From Torulaspora globosa (Eukaryota > Ascomycota > Saccharomycetes > Saccharomycetales > Saccharomycetaceae), in the NCBI RefSeq assembly GCF_014133895.1, contig NC_050734.1:124001-188000 (forward strand): a stretch of 64,000 nucleotides of DNA, in the 5' to 3' direction. Shown here piece after piece: positions 10,360 to 18,515 of this stretch. Every line of letters starts with the position of its first letter. Position 1 is the stretch's first letter. The notes under the pieces are model-generated. The model saw nothing but the letters and a program-made list of their open reading frames with translations. It was not told the DNA's origin and made no database searches. A program made the translations under genes and the position numbers.

Positions 10360-10507
10360 TGCGTTCAACGCTGAAATAAGTTGATGCCGCCACAAAAAAC
10401 GGTTCCAAGAGCCAATTCAACAGACCTATAAAGGCGTCTTGTAGATCCACCTTTGTTGTTATCATCGATTTCAAGCTATTTACACTACAAATTTTCGCAT
10501 ACAAAAG

Positions 10508-11407
10508 CTATTGCCCGGGTAAGTCGCGATATAAGAAGCTCCATTTATTCACTTCGCTAGGAATTTCATGCGGAGGCTTCAGGTCTGGCTTCATCGTTAT
10601 TCCTTTGCCAGCCCTCGTCACTTGGCAATCGTCTTCTTGCGCGAGAAGCGTTCCGTCGATCAACGTCTGCCAGGCCCCACCACACACTTTGATGGTCGCT
10701 ATGGTGTCGTCAATGCCTCTATATTCCTCGTCAAATGCGAAGCTGTTAGCTGGTTTACCCGCCGGGATCTTGTAATTTCTGAACCACTCCCTTGTGGCAT
10801 CAAGAATGCCTGGTAATTTTCGTTCGACGTCGTCTAGCCCCTCTATCTCGTTTGCTAGCGGATCGTCCACACTGATCGCAATTACTTTCCAATCAAGTTC
10901 ACCGTCATCAATCAATGCCAGAGACCCTAGGATCTTGACTTTTTGTATGGTCCCTGTGGTAAGTATTTTGGAGCCGATCTCGCAGCAGTCGAGCGGATCG
11001 TTGTCTCCTTTGAGGCCATCCACACTGGCTCGACTGGGATCTTCCCAGGTCTGTGGCAAGGCTCCGTAGTTGTGAATATATCCGTGGTAGGGAAAGATGT
11101 TGTGTACAAACCTCACTTTGCCTTTCTTGGTATCCTGAACGATTGGATTGAATTCAAGCTTTCCTGAAATTTCGAACTTGGCATTAGACCATCGAGGAAC
11201 TTCTACTACCATATTTGCGGTTCTATTGTTAGCGTCCAGTTCCAAAGGAACGTCATGGAAATAAGAACCGATCTCCCCATTGGCCAACTTCAGGTAATTC
11301 CGATAACTCGCACTGTATTTACTTCCTCGCTCAACGGAGTGAAACTTTCTTGTCGAAATCAGCACTCTCTTGAGCTGAGCAATTCTAGCCAGGGAGATTT
11401 TGCTCAT
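10508..11407 (-). CDS. PPA2: Ppa2, mitochondrial inorganic pyrophosphatase
   Basis: 299 codons from an ATG at 11405-11407. The first 30 residues are basic and lack acidic residues up to residue 26, consistent with a mitochondrial presequence. The family I pyrophosphatase signature DNDPLD (Asp135, Asp137, Asp140) holds the metal-binding aspartates. Further conserved blocks include HNIFPYHGYIHNYGALPQTW and the region around WRDW-equivalent EWFRNYK. The enzyme hydrolyses pyrophosphate in the mitochondrial matrix; S. cerevisiae Ppa2 (310 residues) is needed for mitochondrial DNA maintenance. A CGGGTAA (Reb1 core) falls inside the last codons at 10516-10522 and is probably coincidental. Confidence 0.94.
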   Translation of the reverse strand: MSKISLARIAQLKRVLISTRKFHSVERGSKYSASYRNYLKLANGEIGSYFHDVPLELDANNRTANMVVEVPRWSNAKFEISGKLEFNPIVQDTKKGKVRFVHNIFPYHGYIHNYGALPQTWEDPSRASVDGLKGDNDPLDCCEIGSKILTTGTIQKVKILGSLALIDDGELDWKVIAISVDDPLANEIEGLDDVERKLPGILDATREWFRNYKIPAGKPANSFAFDEEYRGIDDTIATIKVCGGAWQTLIDGTLLAQEDDCQVTRAGKGITMKPDLKPPHEIPSEVNKWSFLYRDLPGQ

Positions 11408-11611
11408 AATTGGATATTCCTGTTCGTTAAACCTCTTCTATAACGTATCTCTTGTCACTACATCATGCAGAAGGCGAGAAGTAATGGAATAAAAGTGTAC
11501 TTCTTTCGAAGATACAAGGCAGGGTCCAGACCTCAAAAGACTTAGCTGATCGAAGCTAAGAGTAATACGAATATTAAAAGACTACAATGCATTGCTTTTA
11601 TTGATACAGAT

Positions 11612-14332
11612 CTATTTTTTATCAGAAAAAGGATCCCTGGTGCCCTTGACGTCCGCTGGGTCCCTCTGGTCTTCTGCAGTGTTGGCTGTTGGTGGCCCCT
11701 CACGCCACGTCACCTTCCCCTTCTCGTCAATTGAGGCGTTTGAATCCGATATGTCAACAATCGTGTTCAGTTGTTCAACCTGATGTGTAGAAAATCCGTA
11801 AGGGTCCTTCGGGATCCATACCGACGGGCACGTTGCGTTCGCAGGTGGATAGTTATACGAGCTGGCGATTTTCTCCTCTGAGACCGCTTCTTCTGGGTCG
11901 AAAAGGCCATAAATCTCAGGTAGCTTCGACTTCACTGCTTGGAACGAACAATAGATATGAGGCAGAAGAAACCTTTTGTAGAATGGAGCTGGAGGTATCT
12001 GGCTTCTTACGCCATCCGCCAGAAGAGGAATCCATGTTATTCTGTTTTCTGAGTTTTCATGATACTTGACGTTATCGTTGTATTCTATTGTTTTCTCACT
12101 TAGAAGACTTGATACTCTGTCCGAATGCGATGAAAATGGATTCTTGGACTCATATTTCTTGATCGAAAATTTGGGCAGCTCTCGGATTTCATCCTCTTCT
12201 AGTTGGTCATTGTAAATGTTTTTGAAGGAAGGCGTATCGGATTTGCCATCCAATGCTTTCATGGTATCAACTGGAACGAATTTCATCAAATGGTCAAAAG
12301 CGCTGTTGAGCTTTAAATGAATGAACGTCGTGACCACCAGACTCACTACCTGCAATACGATAGGTCCCCAACCCGTTCCAACAGCAAACAAACCCAACAT
12401 ACACACCTGACCAATGTATATACCAACGAGTGTTTGAAACAATGCCCTTGGATAACAAATGCCTCTCATATCTGGTGCCTCCTTTTGAATGTAGAGAAGG
12501 ATGTAAAGGTAGGCGACATAAAGAAGGAAGAAACCGCAAGCTGCAAACAATAGTATAATCGGCGAGATCACGGCGTATGAAAAAATGATAACTGCCAAAT
12601 TGGTGTAAACTGGATAGGTGGTGCCCCATCCTGGGGCGTCTAGATCAATAAATCGAGACCATTTCTTTCTGGGAGTACTGTCGAGGAGATAACCAAACAC
12701 GTAACGGAAGAAAAGAGGGATGATCTGAGCCAGTGAACCCGAAGAAACGGACATACCGGTCAATATGATATAGGAGATGAAGAAGTTCGAAGATTTCGGC
12801 AAGTTTGAAGCCAATAAGGTCATTGCCCTCGTCGGCTGTTCTGCGATTTGTGTAGCTGTTGATGTCACGGCAGAAGATAGAGTGGTGACGAGGAAAACTT
12901 GAACGACTTGGAAAACAAAATAACCTTGTTGGGTAAAGTACTCCACTCCCTGCAGGGAAACTGCGCCATTGACTTTCGCAAGGAATCTGATAATCACTGG
13001 TAACATTGACATCAACCACGCCAAGGCGATAGTTGGCGCCAATGAAGTCAATAAACCGAGCAAGGGCTTTGGCAACTGATAGATAAATTTGAGCCAGGGA
13101 AGCTTATTTGTAAGATATGTGATGCTAGAAACCATTCCCACGAACGCAACCGGGATGGCCCAAAACGCAGCCAAAGCAATAATGGCGGCGATAGCGACGA
13201 CATTCCTTGCTATTCTCTCCGACCAATAGAGACGCATATTCATCCAAATGATATCCGATGCCTCTATCCCAACAAATGATGGTGTCATTGACATTGGTAG
13301 ATGGTGCGTAACCGTCTGTAGAGCAACTTGGGCTTGATACTGAGATTCGAACTCCACGAACACCGAGTTGAAGGGATATTGGTTAATGTAATTAGCCTGC
13401 AATTCTTCAACTTCCTTGTTGAGCTTTGGGATCATTTCACTCAGATAAGAAATACTATCGACTTTTCGCCCGATTAGAGGCTTCAATCTGTGAGTGGGTC
13501 TCTTGTTCTCTGGAATGTACTGACTGATGTCCGAGGAAACCATAGCATCTGGTGTCTTTTTCCTGATCTTTTTGACTTTTTTCACACCACTCTTGATGTA
13601 TTTATTGAGTACATTTTCCAATTGCGTCACCATGGAGTCTCTCTTATCGACTTTTTTAGCCAGTTTATTGTTCCCGCCTCTAGTGATCCACACCCTCTGG
13701 ACACCATTGAAAAGCTTGGCAAATTCACGCTCGCTTAAATACTGCTCAGGCACTGTTTGGAAGAGCACAGTCCTCGAAGAAAGCTTCTTTGCATAGCGTG
13801 GAGACGACAAAACGACCTGTCTCATAGAGTTGTAGAAGTAAAGTTCCCTGTACACGACGAACATAAAGATCCAGTAGAACACCCAACCGCAAAACACATG
13901 CGCATAGTAACGACCGGAATGCTTCACGTTTTGGAAAGCCAGTTGATCCAACCCGCTTTCATGGTTCCCGTTGCTTGCGTTCACGGAAAACAAGATGGGA
14001 AACATGTACGCCATTGATACCACGCAATAAGCACAGACGAGGAAAAGATAACGCAAGAAAAAGTATCCATCCAAACCGGCCTGCTGAATAACAAAATTAT
14101 CAGACTTTTTCAACAGAGGGAGAAGCCATTGCCATAGTCCGCGAGGCAAAGGTTCTGGTTTTTTCTCATCGCTAATCAGATCAAAGGAAGATTTTGGTTC
14201 ATACATTCTCTTCAGCTTCAACCTCAGCACTAAAAAAATCGCCATGAAAATACCAAAAATCGTAGAGTTACTGACAATGGCAGTTAGGACCTGGGATGTG
14301 GAGGTACCCTCTGACTTGGCCTCGCCTGCCAT
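11612..14332 (-). CDS. RSN1: Rsn1, CSC1/OSCA-type (TMEM63 family) membrane protein
   Basis: 906 codons from the ATG at 14330-14332 (MAGEAKSEG...). Architecture is an N-terminal group of three membrane segments (about residues 15-190), a cytosolic domain (about 190-390), then a block of about eight membrane helices (390-700) and a hydrophilic tail. This matches the Phm7/Rsn1 (DUF221) branch of the OSCA/TMEM63 family of osmosensitive cation channels. S. cerevisiae Rsn1 (953 residues) is poorly understood; overproduction rescues sro7 mutants on salt. The frame stays open for about 100 further codons upstream (to 14635) without any ATG, noted separately. Gene order PPA2-RSN1 matches YMR267W-YMR266W. 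Confidence 0.92.
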   Translation of the reverse strand: MAGEAKSEGTSTSQVLTAIVSNSTIFGIFMAIFLVLRLKLKRMYEPKSSFDLISDEKKPEPLPRGLWQWLLPLLKKSDNFVIQQAGLDGYFFLRYLFLVCAYCVVSMAYMFPILFSVNASNGNHESGLDQLAFQNVKHSGRYYAHVFCGWVFYWIFMFVVYRELYFYNSMRQVVLSSPRYAKKLSSRTVLFQTVPEQYLSEREFAKLFNGVQRVWITRGGNNKLAKKVDKRDSMVTQLENVLNKYIKSGVKKVKKIRKKTPDAMVSSDISQYIPENKRPTHRLKPLIGRKVDSISYLSEMIPKLNKEVEELQANYINQYPFNSVFVEFESQYQAQVALQTVTHHLPMSMTPSFVGIEASDIIWMNMRLYWSERIARNVVAIAAIIALAAFWAIPVAFVGMVSSITYLTNKLPWLKFIYQLPKPLLGLLTSLAPTIALAWLMSMLPVIIRFLAKVNGAVSLQGVEYFTQQGYFVFQVVQVFLVTTLSSAVTSTATQIAEQPTRAMTLLASNLPKSSNFFISYIILTGMSVSSGSLAQIIPLFFRYVFGYLLDSTPRKKWSRFIDLDAPGWGTTYPVYTNLAVIIFSYAVISPIILLFAACGFFLLYVAYLYILLYIQKEAPDMRGICYPRALFQTLVGIYIGQVCMLGLFAVGTGWGPIVLQVVSLVVTTFIHLKLNSAFDHLMKFVPVDTMKALDGKSDTPSFKNIYNDQLEEDEIRELPKFSIKKYESKNPFSSHSDRVSSLLSEKTIEYNDNVKYHENSENRITWIPLLADGVRSQIPPAPFYKRFLLPHIYCSFQAVKSKLPEIYGLFDPEEAVSEEKIASSYNYPPANATCPSVWIPKDPYGFSTHQVEQLNTIVDISDSNASIDEKGKVTWREGPPTANTAEDQRDPADVKGTRDPFSDKK

Positions 14333-14774
14333 TGTTTCCGTAGTCGTTTCCGTAGACCCTGTTTGATGAGTTTCTGCTCTTTCTTTAGAATGGCCTAGTA
14401 TTAATACTTGCTTTGTTTCCCGATGTTCATCACAGTTGTTATCAACATTGGAATGTTTCAGATCGGGTATGAAAAGTTTTCCCAGATGACGCAATGGAAG
14501 ACGTGGCTGCTTGTTCGATCTTTCAACGCGCTTGCTTGTGTGTCCGAATCTGGAAAAAGACGTGGAAGCTTCTTTCCGCCGCTCGCCGTCCAGATTCGGT
14601 CGTTCCGTGCAGCGATAACTTCCTTTTTGGGACACTTTTGCCAGCCAAGCGATTAATTTCCCAGCCTGGAGGGAATCCCTGGGTTGTTGCCATAGAAACT
14701 GTAAGGGAGACCAGCACCGTCAGAATTGGTATAAAAGGTCCCGACTTGACGCAGTAAACGAGTAGAATAGCTAG
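14333..14774. other. RSN1 promoter region
   Basis: About 440 bases upstream of RSN1. The RSN1 frame stays open through 14635 but has no ATG. No other gene is supported here. Confidence 0.5.
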
Positions 14775-15161
14775 TCCAAAGAACCAGGATTAATTGAGCT
14801 AAAAGAACAAGAATCTAGTCACTTAATACCAGAACGTATTGGAAATTCTGTCCTAGTAGTCATAATACTTGTCAGTCTGTCATTTGCAGTACTCTACGTT
14901 AGAAGAGCGTACGCCGCATTAGGCGGATATCAGAACGTGGGGATTGCATTCAAGCTGGCACAGAGCTGGGTGGGAGTGAGCGCTGCCGTGTGCGGAGCTA
15001 CAGCTATCGGTGGAGAGCCGGTTACAGCCGCGGCTTGTATCGGATCCTTAATAGTTGCGCTAGGTTTTTCAGTGCTTACTGTGATATCTGGGGGCCAACA
15101 GAGCGGGTCGGCGGCGCAGGTAGTCAAAGGGGGGTTAGCGCCATACTCAGACGTCACCTAG
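14775..15161 (+). pseudogene. ATG-less membrane/secreted-protein relic (main segment)
   Basis: 128 codons are open between an upstream TAG (14772-14774) and a TAG at 15159-15161, with no ATG. The translation has protein-like composition. A short polar N-terminus is followed by a hydrophobic segment (VLVVIILVSLSFAVLYV) and then a two-cysteine region (SAAVCGATAIGG, then AAACIGS). That leads into a second hydrophobic helix (SLIVALGFSVLTVI) and an SGG turn. After the TAG the same frame is open for another 43 codons (15162-15290), rich in Ser/Thr/Asn. A second frame, open from 15206 to 15433, looks like a shifted continuation. I read this as a decayed gene. I do not recognise the family. Two hydrophobic segments flanking a cysteine loop resemble the alpha-region layout of K1-like killer preprotoxins, but this is only an architectural hint. 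Confidence 0.45.
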
Positions 15162-15205
15162 TATACCCCGTTTAACTCATCGACCACGAACTCAACACCG
15201 TCTAA

Positions 15206-15433
15206 CGCCGGTCTAAAACACCTACGGTCGGCAGATGTAGCGACTGGTACTTGGGCACCGACCGCCGTAACCGCGAATATAAGCGAGACATAGTTACTGG
15301 ACTAATCATCCATTTTGGTAGTAACACGCGCGTGGCAGTCGGGCCGCCATACTTGACACATGAACAGTTAAGAATCCTCATAGTAAGTGCAACACCTGCC
15401 CAGATGCAGCAAACTATACTACTAGCTCACTAG
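15206..15433 (+). pseudogene. Possible frameshifted downstream part of the same relic
   Basis: 76 codons are open in a frame shifted relative to the 14775-15161 segment and overlap its post-stop continuation. It has no plausible start: the nearest start-like codon is a TTG at 15251. It reads like degraded coding sequence (for example GLIIHFGSNTRVAVGPPYL), but I cannot assign a family. It could be unrelated noise. Confidence 0.25.
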
Positions 15434-15477
15434 CTAACAGAGGCTTTGAGGTTGACTGAGGAAGCTACAGTTACGAC

Positions 15478-15489
15478 GGGGGGGGGGGG
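15478..15489 (+). repeat. Poly-G tract, 12 bases
   Basis: Run of twelve G between the protein relic and the Ty3/gypsy fragment. Such long G runs are rare in yeast DNA and prone to length change and sequencing error. Confidence 0.9.
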
Positions 15490-15544
15490 CTTGGGCTGCA
15501 GCAGAGTTCGAGAATGATGAAAACAATCCGGATATCCCTGAGGA

Positions 15545-15915
15545 GTCAGATCAATGTCCTTCTTAACCAAAACGACCGAGGAAGCCTTTTTCGAGTAGTT
15601 CGTCCACAATGTCCATAATCCCTCTCTCTTGAAGTGTTCTCCTATATGGAGCCATTCTTGGGATTTGTGAACCAGGCTTGATGTCTATCTCAAGGTACAC
15701 TTCCTTCTTCTCTAGTCCTGCTTGTGGTGGGTCATTTCTGACAGTCTGTCAATATTTCTTTTGCCGACTAGGAGGCAGAGATGAGAAGGGCTTTCGAACT
15801 TTCCGTTTGTCTGTTCTCACCCTCCTTTTCGCTATCGATTACTTGAATCTCTATAGCCCTTCGAGAGATCTGTGGGGTTTCTTCCGATGTGATGGGCAAA
15901 TTAATCAGTAAGCGA
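15545..15915 (-). mobile_element. Degenerate Ty3/gypsy retrotransposon pol fragment
   Basis: Read on the reverse strand, about 15563-15745 gives DPPQAGLEKKEVYLEIDIKPG, then IPRMAPYRRTLQERGI, then DIVDELLEKGFL. After a small deletion or frameshift, SSVVLVKKD follows. This is the N-terminal part of a Ty3/gypsy reverse transcriptase (the KPG...PR..PYR...LL..GFI...SSPVVLVKK pattern). Upstream on the same strand a 43-codon open stretch (about 15776-15906) ends in KALLISAS and may be the linker before it. Stops and frameshifts break the frame, and no LTR is recognisable. It lies 100-460 bases upstream of tRNA-Pro, the kind of place Ty3 elements choose. Confidence 0.75.
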
Positions 15916-16020
15916 GTCGTTTCAATTCTGCAAGAGCATCTGGAGCATGTGAAAAGCCGGGCAATTCTGAGCCATCACTGAGTATCTCAAAATATTTAAG
16001 AGTAAAATCTCGAAAAAGGC
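15905..16020 (-). other. Short coding-like stretch beside tRNA-Pro, possibly part of the retroelement relic
   Basis: On the reverse strand this interval is open and reads, in part, YFEILSDGSELPGFSHAPDA then LAELKRLAY before a stop. It abuts the 5' end of tRNA-Pro and the Ty3/gypsy fragment. It may belong to the same insertion, but I cannot match it to a gag or protease motif. Confidence 0.25.
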
Positions 16021-16131
16021 GGGCGTGTGGTCTAGTGGTATGATTCTCGCTTTGGGCGAATCTTCGGAACACCGAGGATGAAAAACGTACAAGCATGTGA
16101 GAGGCCCTGGGTTCAATTCCCAGCACGCCCC
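16021..16131 (+). tRNA. tP(UGG): tRNA-Pro(UGG) with a 39-base intron
   Basis: The 7-bp acceptor stem GGGCGTG pairs with CACGCCC, followed by the discriminator C. D-arm TCTAGTGGTA and T-arm GGGTTCAATTCCC are intact. The anticodon TGG is at 16053-16055. The intron begins after base 37 and runs 16057-16095, as in S. cerevisiae tP(UGG). The anticodon stem is closed by CTCGC and GTGAG with one G-U pair. A Pol III terminator of five T follows at 16138-16142. Confidence 0.96.
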
Positions 16132-16531
16132 CGTTAATTTTTCCTTCCCTAGTCATCTAGGACCGGGTAACGGGATATCTTTGGCACTCGGAACCGAACC
16201 CTTGGCGGCTAAGTGGGGATGAATCGTTCGCGATCAACAAGGTTCTCAATATCATCTCTTCTAGTCAGTAAACTATTTGGCCGTCTTCAAGCGGCTTTGG
16301 TATACGGAAAACCACGTTGCGCCTGCTGCAGGTTTGAGGTCCGGACCAGAGTCTCTTAGCAATGACCAACTAATCTAATCGACTATTTGACGGACCAAAC
16401 CACTTTTTGGCACACTTTGACTGTCTTGCGAGACGCTGTGCGTAAGTGCGGTTTTGGTTCACATTAACACTGGTCGGAAAAACCTTAGTATGATAGGCAG
16501 GATTATTTGATTAATCGAGAAGTAATAGACC
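16132..16531. other. Intergenic region between tRNA-Pro and the YMR265C-like gene
   Basis: About 400 bases. It holds the Pol III terminator, a Reb1 site (16164-16171) and presumably the promoter of the downstream gene. No other coding potential is seen. Confidence 0.6.
16164..16171 (-). promoter_or_regulatory. Reb1 binding site
   Basis: CGGGTAAC on the forward strand is GTTACCCG on the reverse, an exact match to the RTTACCCG Reb1 consensus. It sits about 35 bases after the tRNA-Pro gene and 360 bases before the next ORF. It could act as a nucleosome-depletion or road-block terminator site. Confidence 0.65.
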
Positions 16532-17752
16532 ATGGAGGACCATGGTCCTCTTAGAAAATGGAACAGCTGCAAAGATCACCTGCTGATCCCTGCCACTCCA
16601 AGATCAGGCATTACGAAGCTTCATGTGTACGATTTCGACAATACCCTGTATTGCAGCCCGCATCCGAACCGCCAGCTTTACACCAAAGTGCTTTATGACA
16701 CATTGTTCAATTCGTCGACCATTCTCGATGGGGGCTGGTGGTCAGAGCCCAGTTTTTTGGAACAGTCCTTTAGGGATATGCTTAATTCGGATGAAGAACA
16801 GCAAGCGCAGTACTGGAATCAAGAAATCATTAAACTGGCACAAACTTCCTATGAAGATCCGCACACCATATCTGTTGTTTTAACTGGCAGGAAAGAAGTT
16901 TATTTCCATGACATCTTCAATGAGATGTTTAGCTCTTTTGGGAAAGCTTTCTTCAATGCAATCTGTTTGAAGAGAGCAAATATAAGTTCAACTACCGCTG
17001 AATACAAGATATCGTTGATTGAAGATTTTCTGGATCATTACAAATCCTTGCAAGAGCTCATTGTCTATGACGATCGCTTGGCTCAGGTTAAAAAGTTCGA
17101 GAAGGTGTTCGGGAGAGACAAGGTAATACATGTTCAGCCAAGCTTCAAGATGCTGGATATGTCTGAGGAAACTCGATTGGTTGGTCAAATTTTTCAGAGA
17201 TCAAAAATGAAAGAATGCCTCGCCTGGACTCCCAAAGCAGCGGGCTTTATATTAGACTACTCCTCGCATAAGAAATTGGTCCGGTGGACGTTCAACTTCT
17301 TCAGAAAAAAGTATAAGATGTCTTCACTCCCCCAATGGCCCACATACATCCCATTGACATTTGAGTCCGACCTAGAAATCGCGAGGATCTGGTCCAACAA
17401 TGATCTAGTAACCGTACAATCACAAGACAAGGTCAAACAAATTTGCGACAGTTTCTACTCGCAACCAAACCTTCAAGGCGAGAAAATGTTCCAATTCGAT
17501 GTCGTTAAGATGGGATACTCCGTGACCGACAAGAGGCGTAGTAAGGTCACTATTTTCTACAAGGCCATCCCTGCGGACAACGCCTATGTTTCTTCCACGT
17601 CCCAGACCATGTTTGTAATCAGTACCGAGGAGGAGACAACCAGGAATCCATCGATAGCCATAGGTGTTAGATGGGCCTCTTTGGACAGGCGAATTAGGGT
17701 GAGAACCTGTTTCGGACACTCCGAGAGACTGACCTACGTTGCGAAACCCTAA
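16532..17752 (+). CDS. YMR265C-like protein with a HAD_SAK_1-type domain
   Basis: 406 codons from the first ATG at 16532. The N-terminus carries LHVYDFDNTLY with Asp34 and Asp36, the DxD motif of HAD-fold phosphoryl transferases. The following region (GGWWSEPSFL, VLTGRKEVYF, LIVYDDRLAQVKKFEKVF) fits the Swiss Army Knife RNA repair-like HAD family (PF10307) of fungal proteins. The S. cerevisiae orthologue YMR265C has no assigned role. The gene lies in the expected place and orientation between RSN1 and CUE1. Substrate and reaction are unknown. Confidence 0.85.
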   Translation: MEDHGPLRKWNSCKDHLLIPATPRSGITKLHVYDFDNTLYCSPHPNRQLYTKVLYDTLFNSSTILDGGWWSEPSFLEQSFRDMLNSDEEQQAQYWNQEIIKLAQTSYEDPHTISVVLTGRKEVYFHDIFNEMFSSFGKAFFNAICLKRANISSTTAEYKISLIEDFLDHYKSLQELIVYDDRLAQVKKFEKVFGRDKVIHVQPSFKMLDMSEETRLVGQIFQRSKMKECLAWTPKAAGFILDYSSHKKLVRWTFNFFRKKYKMSSLPQWPTYIPLTFESDLEIARIWSNNDLVTVQSQDKVKQICDSFYSQPNLQGEKMFQFDVVKMGYSVTDKRRSKVTIFYKAIPADNAYVSSTSQTMFVISTEEETTRNPSIAIGVRWASLDRRIRVRTCFGHSERLTYVAKP

Positions 17753-18515
17753 TACAAAATAGAAAAGATTGTGAAAGGAGTACAGCTCAAATTCAGCCCG
17801 AAGTAAGAAATCTAGCGGACCAAAAAGTGTCGAGCCTGAAGTCCCCTTTCCATAGAAGTTATTATCAGCACAATTTGGCTCTGTTGGACAATGGCAACCG
17901 TCCATCAGGAATTTGACATATGTGCTAAGAAATATCAGAGGATATGCAATGCAACTTGTCAAGTTTGTCCGCTGACAAGCATGAACAGAATTGTTTCCAA
18001 TGCTGGAAGTTACTTCTAGAGTTGCTTGCTACTTTCCAGCAACGGAAGAGCAGATTTAACTTCTGCAAAGTCAAGAAATGAAGATTCTTTTAAGCTAAAG
18101 CTTGAAGTATTCGAGAAGAGATCACTTGCAACGACATATCGATGATCAAGTATATGATTCAGCTAATCCAGCTTACGCAGGCGCTGAATTATCATATATT
18201 AGATCTCAAAACTTCTAGATGACTGCTCAGCGGTACCGCAGGAGTGTCTCTTAGTTCAATTGAGAAATCATTGTAAATTAATAATGTTGAGCCATACTGT
18301 GAAAACTTCCGTTTGAACGAGAAAGCACAATTGGCAGTTAAGTCACCAGTGAGGTCTGAGACGTGTCTTCTGAATCTTACAAAGCACTCTCAAGCTTTCT
18401 TCATTCTTGTTGTTAGTATAACCTTCAGATCATCGAACTTGTCGAACGCGAACAAGAGACGGGTCTAACTTTCAATCTTCATAGTAGTAGGAGTCGAAGG
18501 CGGACATCAGTCGGT
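17753..18515. other. Intergenic region before CAC2
   Basis: About 760 bases, long for this genome. Apart from one 45-codon candidate ORF (17944-18081), nothing convincing is seen. The last 150 bases serve as the CAC2 promoter. Confidence 0.5.
17944..18081 (+). CDS. Candidate small ORF, 45 codons, unknown
   Basis: ATG at 17944 to TGA at 18079-18081. The translation begins MQCNLSSLSADKHEQNCFQC and ends with a basic WKLLLELLATFQQRK-type helix and tail. It has three cysteines in the first 20 residues and a fourth near the C-terminus. The composition looks more protein-like than the surrounding noise, but I know no homologue and it is short enough to arise by chance. Confidence 0.25.
   Translation: MQCNLSSLSADKHEQNCFQCWKLLLELLATFQQRKSRFNFCKVKK

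Noticed and set aside
17420..17962. 180-codon reverse frame across the end of the YMR265C-like gene
   Set aside because: Mostly antisense to the HAD-like gene and without motif.
18121..18235. C/D-box snoRNA candidate (CGATGATC and GATGACTG) in the CAC2 upstream gap
   Set aside because: No matching D box at the right distance and no terminal stem that I could pair.
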